DNA of 64,000 nucleotides from contig JABAKD010000006.1 of the NCBI GenBank assembly GCA_012845835.1, positions 6,502,318-6,566,317 on the forward strand, written 5' to 3'. The position numbers were made by a program, and so were the translations under genes. The notes under the pieces are model-generated. The model saw only the letters and a program-made list of their open reading frames with translations. It was not told the DNA's origin and ran no database searches. Position 1 is the first letter of the stretch; the number at the start of each line of letters is the position of its first letter. Origin of the DNA: Undaria pinnatifida (lineage: Eukaryota > Sar > Phaeophyceae > Laminariales > Alariaceae). Shown piece after piece: positions 1 through 9,735 of this stretch.

Positions 1-2
1 CA

Positions 3-542
3 CCCGGACTTTTGTCTGACGAGAAGGGACTTGGTTTTGTTTTTGCGGGAGCGTCGCAACTGGCGTGGGATGACAGGCGCATAGCGGACAGAGTAGAAGT
101 GACGTTCCGCGCGTCCAAGTCAGACAACAAGAGGTTGGGAGCAACGGTTACCAGGACGAGCGTAACGGTAGGGAAGGATCAAGCGACGAGGGGTGTGAGT
201 GGTTACGGGGCCCTGGAAATAATTCTGGACCTGCTAGACCTTCACCCCGAATTGAGCGGGTCAGCACCACTCATGCAGACACGCACGGCAAGCGGGTGGA
301 AGGTTATCTCGCGTGCGGTAGCGACGAAGGCCTTGAGGCGGATGGTCAGTAGTTTGGGGAGAGACCCGACGCAGTACGCCTTACACTCAGGTAGGATTGG
401 TGGGGCTACGCAGTTGGCGGCACAAGGTGCTTCGGACATTCAGATCCAAAGAGCGGGGAGGTGGAAGTCTCTGGCGTTCATGGTTTACGTAAGAGCGGGA
501 GGGGAGGGGGCAGACTTTGTGTCAGAAGCTCTAACAAGGTAA
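3..542 (+). CDS. Tyrosine recombinase, C-terminal catalytic part (mobile element, 5' partial)
   Basis: The reading frame is open to the left window edge, so the apparent start at 12 (a TTG) is not a real start and the N-terminal half is missing. Counting from base 12, the fold shows H125-S-G-R128 in 'YALHSGRIGGAT', then G-R-W (W151, where many family members have His) and a Tyr nucleophile at 159 in 'FMVYVR'. This is the box-II signature of tyrosine (lambda-integrase-type) recombinases, which cut and rejoin DNA through a 3'-phosphotyrosyl bond. In eukaryotes such enzymes belong to DIRS/Ngaro/PAT retroelements or to Cryptons. Long direct repeats begin 61 bases after the TAA stop, which fits a mobile-element 3' end. 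No reverse transcriptase is visible because the window starts here. The residues are intact and the frame has no stop, so this copy could be fairly young. Confidence 0.8.
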   Translation, partial: PGLLSDEKGLGFVFAGASQLAWDDRRIADRVEVTFRASKSDNKRLGATVTRTSVTVGKDQATRGVSGYGALEIILDLLDLHPELSGSAPLMQTRTASGWKVISRAVATKALRRMVSSLGRDPTQYALHSGRIGGATQLAAQGASDIQIQRAGRWKSLAFMVYVRAGGEGADFVSEALTR

Positions 543-602
543 GGCGGGAAGAGAATTAACACATAAGTTTCAGAGATATTCGGGCTTGCCCAATGGAGAA
601 AA

Positions 603-1027
603 GTGGGGCCAGGGTTTCCGTTTTTCTCGGCGGTACGGGGCCGAAACGTAAACGTAGCGGGTTAGCCCGAAGGGTGTTTTTCCATGTTTAGTTCTGGGAG
701 TAGGTTATCCCATTGTACCATGTGGGTGCCTTACAGGCATCATTTTACTGCGTAAATTAATTCCACAATTCTTGAGCCAAAATATAACAAATTAATATAT
801 TCAAATTCATTTCGAATATGGAGTTTGTGCAATTTGAGGTGGGGCCAGGGTTTCCGTTTTTCTCGGCGGTACGGGGCCGAAACGTAAACGTAGCGGGTTA
901 GCCCGAAGGGTGTTTTTCCATGTTTAGTTCTGGGAGTAGGTTATCCCATTGTACCATGTGGGTGCCTTACAGGCATCATTTTACTGCGTAAATTAATTCC
1001 ACAATTCTTGAGCCAAAATATAACAAA
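603..1027 (+). repeat. Split direct repeats downstream of the recombinase (B1-A2-B2-like)
   Basis: Two apparently identical 189-bp blocks, 603-791 and 839-1,027, lie in direct orientation with a 47-bp AT-rich spacer (792-838). Both begin GTGGGGCCAGGGTTTCC and end AAAATATAACAAA. This is the arrangement seen at the right end of Ngaro/PAT-type elements, where a B1-A2-B2 array follows the recombinase gene and A2 repeats the left terminus A1. The left terminus lies outside the window, so the assignment to split direct repeats is an inference. Confidence 0.6.
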
Positions 1028-1188
1028 AGTCTGTTTGTGTCACATGCAGACGGGTGGAAAGTTCAGTTTAATTCAATAAACACACACCGGGGACGACGGC
1101 CTTGTGGGTTTCATAATGAATGGAACTAACTCATACCTGGTACGAAATACGACGTAGTCTATATAATATATACGGAGTATACAATAAA

Positions 1189-1776
1189 TCGCCTAGACCT
1201 AGCACCACGCGTATAGCAAACCCCTACATCTATGCGACCTAAAGCGTTCCCCCCCCGCCCCCCGCCCCCCGCCCACCCCGGCATATTTCCTCCCCCCTCC
1301 CCCACAAGAAGGGTTTACAGTTTCCACGCAAAAATTGACGTCCCCTCCACCCCTGCCCCCTTCCCGCCCCCCTTTTGATCAAAATCAGGCCCCTACGTCT
1401 TAAAAACTCCGCCCTCCCCTCACCAGTTATTCGACTTACAGTATTCACTTGATAAACTGATGCATTTCCTTCCACAGCTAGCTGTCAGATTTTGTCCCCC
1501 TCAGAAACGGGTTTTATAGTTACCGCGCACAGACTGCCTAACATCACCCTGTTGACCCTGATAGCTACACTGTAGTTGCAAGGGGAGTCGTCGACCTATA
1601 TCCTTCATGAGGACACACAAGCCGTAATACGCGCGATCGGAGTATCACACACAGCTTGCAAATAAATATGAGTTTCGACAAAATATTCGATCTCACAGCT
1701 AGCTGGAGCGTATATCAATTTTTATAATCGACAAAACATTCGATCTCACAGCTGGAGCGTAAATTAATTTTTATAA
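1189..1776 (+). mobile_element. CAGCTG-family element, copy 1 (forward)
   Basis: The copy starts at a GCCTAGACCTAGCACCACG block, then carries a long C-rich tract (1,250-1,310), a 'CTCCGCCCTCCCCTCACC' block, and a conserved roughly 230-bp module from CAGATTTTGTCCCCC (about 1,485) to GATCTCACAGCTG. It ends in an AT-rich tail AATTTTTATAAT. The last 45 bp are duplicated (1,681-1,728 and 1,731-1,776). The same modules in the same order recur near 29.3, 40.2 and 44.9 kb, and inverted near 1.9, 8.3 and 18 kb. No protein is encoded; the proline- or glycine-rich reading frames here are by-products of the C/G tracts. Confidence 0.6.
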
Positions 1777-1819
1777 TTATATAAACGATGTATATTATAA
1801 AAATTAAAGTATATATAAT

Positions 1820-2325
1820 ATTATAAAAATTAAAATACACTCCAGCTGTGAGATCGAAGATTTCGTCGAAACTCATCTTTGCAAGCTGTGTGTGATACTC
1901 CGATCGCGCGCATTACGAGTTGTGTGTCCTCATTAAGGATATAGGTCGGCGACTCCCCTTACAACTACAGTGTAGCTATCAGGGTCAACAGGATGATTTT
2001 AGTCAGTCTGTGCGCGGAAACTATAAAACCCGTTTCTGAGGGGGACAAAATCTGACAGCTGTGAAGGGAAAGGGGGGCCTGGTTTTGATCAAAAGCGAGC
2101 GGGTTTGGAGGGGGGTCGGGGGGGGGGGGGGGGGGGCAAGGGGCAATTTGTGCATGTAAGCTATAAATCCTTTCGAGGGGATAAATCTGACGGTTTTGGC
2201 TATGTAGTAGACTATATACAACCCGTAACACGCGCGATCGGAGTATGATACACAGCTTGCAAAAGAGAGTTTCGACAAAATATTTGATCTCACAGCTGGA
2301 TGAAGTGTACTTTTATTTTTATAAT
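1820..2325 (-). mobile_element. CAGCTG-family element, copy 2, with both terminal inverted repeats
   Basis: The left end reads ATTATAAAAATTAAAATACA, then CTCCAGCTGTGAGATCGA. The right end is the reverse of it (GATCTCACAGCTGG, then TTTTATTTTTATAAT). Inverted similarity runs about 110 bp inward, including GCGCGATCGGAGTAT and its partner. A G-run of about 19 bases sits at 2,118-2,136. The copy lies in inverted orientation directly beside copy 1, giving a large imperfect palindrome. A target duplication cannot be called because both flanks are AT repeats. Confidence 0.6.
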
Positions 2326-2334
2326 ATATTCGCG

Positions 2335-2945
2335 CACTTTTTGTTTGCAGCTTCTGGACAAGCCGTGGTCACAAGTGGCGTCCCTTCTCCCCCTAATTTC
2401 TTGCCTTCAATTTTTTCGCGCATAAGGTTCAGCAATCCCACTGCTCGTCGATTTTTCATCGAGTGTTGCTAACTCACGCTCTTGAGTTTTTCGCAAGCCA
2501 ATTTGTACGCAACACAAAGTCCCCACGAATTTATTTATATGAGTATGCACTCGGGGGGATTTGAACTCACGATACTGACTTTTTTTTTTTTTGTACACTT
2601 TTACTTTCCAGCTTCTGGACAAGCCGTGGTCACAGGTGTCACCCCTTCTCCTCCCCGGTTCTTGCCTTCAATTTTTATCGCGCATAGGGTTCAGCAATCC
2701 CACTGCTCGTCAATTGTTCACCGAGTGTTGCTAACTTACGCTCTCGCGCTTTCCGCAAGTCAATTTGTCCACAAGAAAAAGTCCCAACGAATTTTTGCGA
2801 GTATGCACTCGGCGGGGCTCGAACTCACGAAACTGACCTATGCCAGGCTCGAGGATAACCTCACACGCCACCGGGGCGACCGGTTATAGATCTATACCAT
2901 GCTGGAGGATAACTTGATGCGCCACCGAGTCGACGGGCATATAGT
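2335..2945 (-). mobile_element. tRNA-derived SINE, tandem dimer with a duplicated tRNA-like head
   Basis: Read on the minus strand, a tRNA-like head (2,883-2,814) has a GGTGGCG-type A box and a perfect-looking B box, GAGTTCGAGCCCC. A roughly 200-bp unrelated body follows, ending CCAGAAGCTGGAAAG, then a poly-A run (T-run 2,581-2,593 on the plus strand). A second, head-truncated body copy (about 2,340-2,580) follows with the same B-box region, offset by about 260 bp. A second head-like segment (2,945-2,886, again with GGTGGCGC and TTATCCTC) lies upstream. SINEs are transcribed by RNA polymerase III from internal A/B boxes and copied by LINE machinery. Whether this copy is active cannot be told. 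Confidence 0.6.
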
Positions 2946-3039
2946 ATACCGATGAGTGCTCCTTCATGACTTTCCTGAAGTGAAATGGTTGAAAAAAAAC
3001 AATAATACAGTATTGTGCATCATCTCTGGCCATCCTATA

Positions 3040-3125
3040 AGATAAGTTGCGGAGCTGAGTCTCGATCAAAATCCATTGTGGTCGATCTCATAGCTAAATG
3101 AAGTGCATTTTTTTTTTCTTTATAA
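3040..3125 (+). repeat. Remnant of a CAGCTG-family terminus
   Basis: GAGTCTCGATCAAAATCC, then GGTCGATCTCATAGCT and a T-rich tail ending CTTTATAATGAG, resemble the family right end near 44.6 kb but with several substitutions. Confidence 0.4.
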
Positions 3126-3409
3126 TGAGCAATTGATGAGGAGCGTTCACAGATAGATACACCTACACATCTCACATCCACATCCTACACTACTAGCGCA
3201 CGACACCAGCACCAGCACATCAGACAGACATCATCGGTCGGACATAGCAGATGCTCTAGATAGCCTCATAAACCCACTTCGAGGCGTGGTAGACAGAGCA
3301 GTAGTCTTTGTTCTGTTCTAGTCTAGCAAACATGGTAAAGCTACAGCAAGCCTCGGAATCGGATGGGGACCGCCAACATGGCCAGCAACGCGCGTCGTTG
3401 GAAAAGGCA

Positions 3410-3960
3410 ACAACCCGTACAACCAATGACAAAGAAAGGTATTTTCTCCGTAGAGAAGGGTACCTACCACCCGTAGGGTTTTTACTGTCGCTGTGTTAGC
3501 TGTGCTACTCATGGCAAAGAGGGGCTTTGGTCCCTTAGATGGTGCAACTGGTGTCCTTTTCACTGTTCCTGTGGTGCCAACTTGACGGTACTACTCTCGG
3601 CGGAGAGCGGTATTTGTCCCACAGAGAAGAGCATTACTCGCAGAGTTTTCGCTGTCTCTAAATTACTAGCTGATACTCAGGCAGAGAGCGTCATTTATTC
3701 CATAGATAATCTCACCACTTAGATAGCGTAGAAGATGGATTTCGCAGTGCTGCGATATCGCCCCTCGTTCCTAATTCCCAAGTAAGTATGTGTTTGCACC
3801 GTTTGTCCTGGAGAGTGCCACGTCACGCGAACATTTGCTATTTGCGACTCACGGCAGAGAGAGGTACGTATCCCGCAGGAGAAGAGGGTAGCATTCGTAG
3901 CGTTTTTGCTGGCGCTGCGCCAACTACCATCATCAGGGCAGAAAATGGTATCAAGTAATC
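3410..3960 (+). repeat. Degenerate tandem repeats of roughly 110-130 bp
   Basis: A phrase of the form 'CACGGCAGAGAG..GGTA....CCC..AGAGAAGAG....CGTAG.GTTTT.GCTGTCGCTG' occurs in at least four weakly similar units, near 3,435, 3,590, 3,680 and 3,850. The units are too diverged to fix a period by eye, and no protein is supported. Confidence 0.4.
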
Positions 3961-5289
3961 ATCTCATGGGCAAAGACCTCATTTAGTTTGTTGAATTTTA
4001 TCTGTGCTCCGGCAGCGTATCGCTCCTCGCGACTAATAAGGGGTGTTGTAGCTCTCTCACCACGTCGGTTGTACCGTAGAATCAAAGATAATGCAAGGAC
4101 ACCCGAATACAATAGGAGATATTTACTTTTGCGACCGCTACTCATGCTGGGTATGAGTTGCGCCTCACGGAGGGGCGGGGTAAAATTATCGCGCCATTCA
4201 TGGCAGTAGTGCGTAGGACCATGTGTCCTAGCATCTCTACAACGCCGGGACGGAGCACGCCAATTTTTTAACAACCAGACAGACATTGCTGCGCGCACCA
4301 CGCGCGAATCGACATGACTCACGCGAGTGGGGCGGTTCTTCTCCGTTCGCTTCTTCTGCTTCTCGCCTCCTGCTTCGTTGCGTCCATTATGTTTGCACTA
4401 CATCCAGCTCCCTCCCTTTTCGTAACTCTGATCCGGGGTCACATAGCAAGCACTCGTCTCCTCGCTCACGACGGCGCGTGCCGTCTTTTTTACTGCGAGA
4501 AATAGTCGTCTCTCTGTGCTTCCCCCGTCGACTCGCGGTGCATTGTATATGCACACAATATTATTAGGCGAACGCTTTGCCTCCACTTCTCTCTTGACAA
4601 GAGAGAGGCTCGAACCCGGGTATCAACCTTACTTAGTACGGAGTATTTGTCGATATTGGTCGCGGGACTACCAACGACGATTCCTTTCGTTTGCCCCTTC
4701 TATTCCGGCTACGTAGGGTACCTTTGGGGGGCACTGGGCATGAAGGCGATGAGGTCGGTAACGACACCACCGTCGTGAGATATAGAGGACCACCCACATC
4801 GCCCATGATGTGGTTGTCATGTGGTTACTCCGTACTGTTCCTGACGACGGCAGTAGTGGTGCCCATATCGACATCATCGCCCCTGTCCCCAATAAAAAAT
4901 CGACATTGAAGAGTAAATCGAGAAAAAACACAGCGGTAAAGCGAATGTCCAGGATGCACGGCGCCTTAAGCCGGAGGGTGGAATGTGAAACAATGGCTGC
5001 GGTATCTAGCCGGGTAGGGTATGGGCCTCTTAGCACGGTAATGGCTTGGGAAGGGGGAAGGGGGGGCGTCCTGCCCAAGAATCTGAAGGAAGCCTGGGTC
5101 TGACCATCATCGTCTTGAAATTTGTGGGCCTTCCAATGGCCGTCACAAGATAGCGTAAAACCGCCATGACTTCTTCGCTATATTGCGTTCTTTCCCCAGT
5201 GCCATCGATGATGCACTCGATACTCTCTATGAGCCCAATGCCGTCTTTATTTTCTCGCTGTGGTCTGCTATTAATAGCATGACAATTTT
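3961..5289. other. Unassigned stretch
   Basis: I see no gene that can be defended. Several short frames of 60-136 codons overlap on both strands without domain-like composition. A lone B-box-like segment on the minus strand (about 4,607-4,622, CCCGGGTTCGAGCC) lacks a recognisable A box. Confidence 0.3.
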
Positions 5290-5682
5290 TCTCTTTTCCT
5301 CTCCTTGCTTCCTCTTCTGGTCTTGTCCTTTGTTGCTGTTCTTGTCTTGTCCTTTCTTTGCATTTATTTTTCGTTTTTTGCTTTCTTCTCTGTTCTTTCC
5401 TTTATCTTCTTTTCTTTGTTTTTTTTTGTCCAGTTGACTTGCGTCTGTCGTATGCGTCGTGACAGGTTCTACGTGCAATATACACGTGGTAGTCTTTCTT
5501 GGGTGGCGAGCGGTACACTCTGCTTTTTCAGGCGCTAGTAGTGACCCGCATGCACCAGTATGGACCTGGGACATCGTATGGTGTCTTTCTTTTCTTTCGT
5601 TTTCCTTTTTCGGTTTCTTTTTTCGCTTTCATCTCTTTTCTTTCCTTTCCTTTCTCCCCTTTATGTTGTTTGTTTGTTTTTT
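5290..5682 (+). repeat. Pyrimidine-rich tract and 5' part of the CAA-tailed retroposon
   Basis: CT-rich DNA (5,290-5,430 and 5,585-5,680) flanks a segment 5,432-5,584 that runs from TTGACTTGCGTCTGTCG through AGTCTTTCTTGGGTGG to CACCAGTATGGACC. This matches the first about 150 bp of the better copy at 53,818-54,196. The downstream part of the element is missing here and is replaced by the second pyrimidine tract. Confidence 0.45.
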
Positions 5683-6183
5683 CCAATTGACTTGCGTCTG
5701 TCGTGCGTATGCGAAGTGATAGATACTACGTGTAATATGAACGTGGTAGTCTTTCTTGGGTGTGTGTGTTCTTCACATTAAACCGTTCTTCTACTCGTCG
5801 ACATCCAGCACACCCAGTGTCCGTACTGATTCTTCACCCTAGAAAGATCAGCTCTGTGGTCACAAGCTACGACACAGAGATAATGCATCGTAATGCATTC
5901 GACAACGTGGCAGGCAGTAAATTCGGTTTTTCCAGGCGCGAGTTATGAGACGTATGAACCAGATATAAACCTGGCACATCGTAGACCGACTGCCGATTTC
6001 ACTTTTATATGTGTCTGGTGGAGGCATGGATTGCGTCAGTTGTGGTATACGCGTGTACCACCTTGGGTTGTTTGTGTTCATCCCTGGTGTATTCCTCAGC
6101 TCCAGAGTGACTGGAGCCTGTCCTGTGACCATGGACTTGATTATTATGCGAGTTAACGTGATAACAACAACAACAACAACATG
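5683..6183 (+). mobile_element. CAA-tailed retroposon copy interrupted by a mini-element
   Basis: It begins TTGACTTGCGTCTGTCG and ends in (CAA)n at about 6,162-6,180. It is collinear with 53,818-54,196, except that 5,761-5,907 is an insertion. The conserved interior includes TTCCTCAGCTCCAGAG and TGACTGGAGCCTGTCC. A simple-sequence 3' tail with no long frame suggests a SINE or the 3' end of a LINE; which one cannot be decided. A partial second copy of its middle section starts right after the tail (about 6,183-6,230). Confidence 0.55.
5761..5907 (+). mobile_element. TTCTTCACATT module (mini-element), inserted copy
   Basis: This roughly 147-bp block starts TGTGTGTTCTTCACATTAAA and ends CATTCGACAACG. 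It splits a CAA-tailed retroposon at a point where the uninterrupted copy at 53.9 kb reads straight through, so both edges are defined to within a few bases. A near-identical block recurs at 6,745 and 13,044. The inner end carries ATGCATCGTAATGCAT. It has no frame worth naming. Confidence 0.6.
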
Positions 6184-6341
6184 CTGACTCCCGATTTCAT
6201 TTTTGTATTGTTTCTGGTGGAGTCATTGTCGTCTCATCACAGTAAATCTTGTCAAAAATCTAGAGTACGTGATCACACAAAGGTGCTGAAGCCCTAGTCT
6301 AGGAGGATCCGAAAACCCAAAAAGAATCAAAATTCGTCCGG

Positions 6342-6737
6342 GAAATACTATGCTTTTCCGCCTGATAACGCACGACACGAAGAAGACGCACTAGTGAAAT
6401 GATCCAATGTGCAAACTGAACTCACGTGGCCGCGGGTATCGGCATAGAATTCCCGCGTTCCCACAACCATCCAACTCGCGGCCACCAACTACGGCGATTG
6501 GGCCGCCTGCACCGCACGAACCGCAAGGTAATCGTGGGCACAGACCAACGCGCCTGCTGTCTGGAGCGCTGTCAGAGTGACGACCCGCGGGCATGCAGTC
6601 AAAAAGAGCAATCGAACCAAAAGCTCACATACAAATAATAATGATCGCCCCGTCTTCGCGGGTTATCGGACAGGCTGCAGCGCAGCTACGACGCCCGTGC
6701 CTAAAAATGGAAAATTCTGGGGGTCGTTCCCCATGAA
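6342..6737 (+). repeat. Left arm of a 400-bp inverted repeat
   Basis: The arm pairs in inverted orientation with 11,031-11,452. Shared landmarks include CGAAGAAG.CGCACTAGT, AATGATCCAATGTGCAAACT, CGACCCGCGGGCATGCAGT and ACGACGCCCGTGCCT. The copies are clearly diverged but collinear. The TTCTTCACATT module begins right at the inner edge of this arm but is absent at the other arm. A more distant relative lies at 26,139-26,400. Confidence 0.6.
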
Positions 6738-6881
6738 GGATGTGTGTGTGCTCTTCACATTAAACCGTTCTTCTACTCGTCGACATCCAGCACACCCAGT
6801 GTCCGTACTGATTCTTCACCCTAGAAAGATCAGCTCTGTGGTCACAAGCTACGACACAGAGATAATGCATCGTAATGCATA
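6738..6881 (+). mobile_element. TTCTTCACATT module, second copy
   Basis: It is nearly identical to 5,761-5,907 until TAATGCATCGTAATGCAT, after which the sequence changes. Confidence 0.55.
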
Positions 6882-6927
6882 CGTAGCTCTAACTCTAAGG
6901 CTACAACCCTTTAAATATGCTACACTG

Positions 6928-7062
6928 CTGTAGTTCCATGGGGAATCGCCGACCTATATCCTTAATTAGGACACACACCCAGTCATACGCGCGATCGGAG
7001 TATCACACACACATCTGGCAAAGACGAGTTTCGACAAAATCTTCGATCTCAAGGCTGAGTGT
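6928..7062 (+). mobile_element. CAGCTG-family terminus, 5'-truncated copy
   Basis: It holds only the last about 130 bp of the conserved module: TCGCCGACCTATATCCTTAA, GCGCGATCGGAGTATCACAC, GAGTTTCGACAAAATC, then the altered end GATCTCAAGGCTGAGTG. Confidence 0.5.
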
Positions 7063-8149
7063 ATTTACTCCGTATATTTTTTGGTGAATACAAGAGCTCC
7101 GCAGGGGTGCCGGCGTTCGCTGGCACCTATGCTACGGGTAGGGCAGGGCAGCACTTTGACCTGTTTGATTCAAAACTTTGTAGAGTGAAAAAGGTCGACA
7201 AAGAAGGTAATAATCTGCGCGTACGGTATGTAATTCAATTCCAAGAGTTCGATATACACTAACAATCATAACAAACTGTACGACTATCAATAGCTACCTG
7301 GTACCTTTTTTGAAGTGAAATTGATTCCGAGCTTCATTAATCAGATTTCGGTCGGATACATCCCATCGCACGCCAACTGACCCTGAAGTCTGGCGACGAA
7401 ACTTGTTGAGTGCGTTTCTTACGACACTTTTGCTCAATCAAGCATCCGGAGCCAGTAACGTGGCTGAACATGTCCGCTGCGTGTGATTAGAGAAGCTGTA
7501 CATGGACCAATTGCGTAATACAGCAAGCATTTAGTCCAGATCGAATCGATCGGTGCAACTTGCTTGGGTATCGTGTTGTTTCAGCAGCAGTGATACACTT
7601 CGCTTCTTTTTCCCATATATTTACCATTTATTGCAGTGTCTCTACCGACCTCATCCCCTCCATACCTCTTAAGGATACCCTACAGGAAATGTAAAAGGCA
7701 GAGCAAAACGAAAGTAGAGGGGCGGAAGATATAGGCTAAACAGAAGAAGAGGGAAAACTGGTTCAGCAACAACGAGCATGCCGGCTGTGTCTGCCTCATA
7801 CAAAATACGACAAAAATATTTCACGGAGCACCACCACTCTCGCCTAATCCATTTTCCTTATCTGCGTTATTTCACGTCAAGGCCCCTCCGTGACGACACT
7901 TACTACCATTTCCTACCCGGCCCAACTGAGGGCACCCGGCGAGAAGAGGCAGACATGGTTCGCTCCCGAAGAAAAGTGGAAATGGAATTCAAACCAAGGG
8001 GGGTAGACTATAGTCATTTGCGGGTACAATATTCAAAACACATAATAACAGAACTTGGATACTTACTTGTCATTAGACCTTTACCCCCCCGCCACTAGGG
8101 CGGTCGTCTGGTCAGTCAGGTATTATTGTACCCAACATACATATTATGA
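7063..8149. other. Unassigned stretch
   Basis: No supported gene. Two short open frames (67 and 106 codons) have no recognisable domain. No clear repeat was seen. Confidence 0.3.
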
Positions 8150-8470
8150 AAATATAAGTGCACTCCAGCTGTGAGATCGAAGATTTGTCGAAACTCGCCT
8201 TTGCAAGTTGAGTGCGATACTCTGATCGCGCGTAGTATTACTGGATGTGTCCTCGTTGAGGATATAGGTCGGCGACTCCTATTGGAACTACAGTTCAGCT
8301 TGTACCAGGATCAGCAGGGTGATGCCAATCAGTCTGTGCGCGAAAGCTAAAAAACCGGTTTTGGAGGGGGACAAAAATTGACAGCTGTGGAAGGAATTGC
8401 ATCAGTTAACAAGAGTGTGTTCTGTGAGTCGTAAGACCGGTGAGGGGAGGGCGGAGGTTTTAAGAGAGTG
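8150..8470 (-). mobile_element. CAGCTG-family element, reverse copy, truncated
   Basis: It starts CACTCCAGCTGTGAGATCGA and runs through GATATAGGTCGGCGACTCC to CTGACAGC-like sequence at about 8,382, then GAGGGGAGGGCGGAGTTTT-type sequence. It stops before the poly-G section. Confidence 0.55.
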
Positions 8471-8666
8471 AGGGCCTAGTTTTGAACAACAGGGAGCTAC
8501 GTACCACAATAATACAGAAATCGACTATGCGAGTTGCCAGGCATTATTAGCGAAGTGTTCTGCGGGGCGAGCAGTGATACACTTTCATTGAGTTCAATTT
8601 CACTTCTAGTAACTTCATCGGGAGGCCCCTCAACCGGCATTTTGTATGGGTTAGGTGTAGGGCTAG

Positions 8667-9735
8667 TTTCATGGTTGTGAAAAACACAATAGAGGAAGTT
8701 CTTCCCTGGTCGGGCCGCGGTAAAACTCTCATATTTTGGCATATTGGGTAGTCTATGCGTGGTCGTGTATTTGCTCTTCACTACGAAACGACCTTTCCAC
8801 CAATCCAATACACCACTAGCACAACCGGTGTCCCGTACAAATGCCGAGACGACTTTGCTGTGGTCACAAACTACCAGTACTGCAAATTACAAGGGAGAGA
8901 TACAGAGATTGTTACATAGTAATGCAAGTCCACTGCCCCCATTCTTCAGCGAGGTAAATTGTCCTTGCAGACCAATGCTACGATTTGGGGTTGGGTCCCC
9001 TTTCAAATGCCTTTTTTTACAGTGGTGGCCCGAAGTCACTCGGACGAATGAACCTTGTTCATTTGCGGTCGTGAGCTGGTTAATTTTTCATTTCGGCGAC
9101 ATCCATCCGAAACGCAGTTTCATGGTTGTGAAAAACACTTGAACGAAATTCTTTCCTGGTCGGACCGCGGTGAAACCCATTCATATTAGTATATCATGTA
9201 TGTGTGGTCGTGTGTTTGCTCTTCACTACGAAACGACATTTTCACCTATCCAATACATTACTAGCACAACCAGTGTCCCGTACAAATGCCAAGACGACTT
9301 TTTCTGTGGTCACAAACTACCAATACTGCAAATTACAAGGAAAAGATACAAAGATTTTCACATAGTGCAAGTCCACTGCCCCCATGTTTGCTCTTCACTA
9401 CGAAACGACATTTTCACCCATCCAATACATTACTAGCACAACCAGTGTCCCGTACAAATGCCAAGACGACTTTTTCTGTGGTCACAAACTACCAATACTG
9501 CAAATTACAAGGAAAAGATACGAAGATTTTCACATAGTGCAAGTCCACTGCCCCCATTCGGCAAGGTGAATTGTCCATGCAGACCAATGCTACGATTGGG
9601 GGTTGGATCCCGTTTTGAGGGCGTTTTTTTACAGTGGTGGCCCGGAGTCACTCGGACGAATGAACTCTGTTCCTTTGCGGCCGTGAACTGGTTTATTTGT
9701 ATTTTTTTGGCGACATCTATCCGCAACGCAATAGT
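8667..9735 (+). repeat. Tandem duplication of a ~450-bp unit containing diverged modules
   Basis: Unit 1 (8,667-9,118) and unit 2 (9,119-9,735) both open with TTTCATGGTTGTGAAAAACA, continue with a diverged TTCTTCACATT module (TTTGCTCTTCACTACGAAAC), and close with ACAGTGGTGGCCCG and GCGACATC. Unit 2 is longer because its module part is itself duplicated in tandem with a 172-bp period (9,213-9,384 and 9,385-9,556). The overlapping reading frames of 80-130 codons are echoes of the repeat. Confidence 0.65.

Noticed and set aside
3-542. Prophage or integron integrase
   Set aside because: The surroundings are plainly eukaryotic and retroelement-rich; the split direct repeats fit a eukaryotic tyrosine-recombinase element better.
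4600-4680. tRNA or SINE suggested by CCCGGGTTCGAGCC on the minus strand
   Set aside because: Only a B-box-like segment is present; no A box or acceptor stem could be found.
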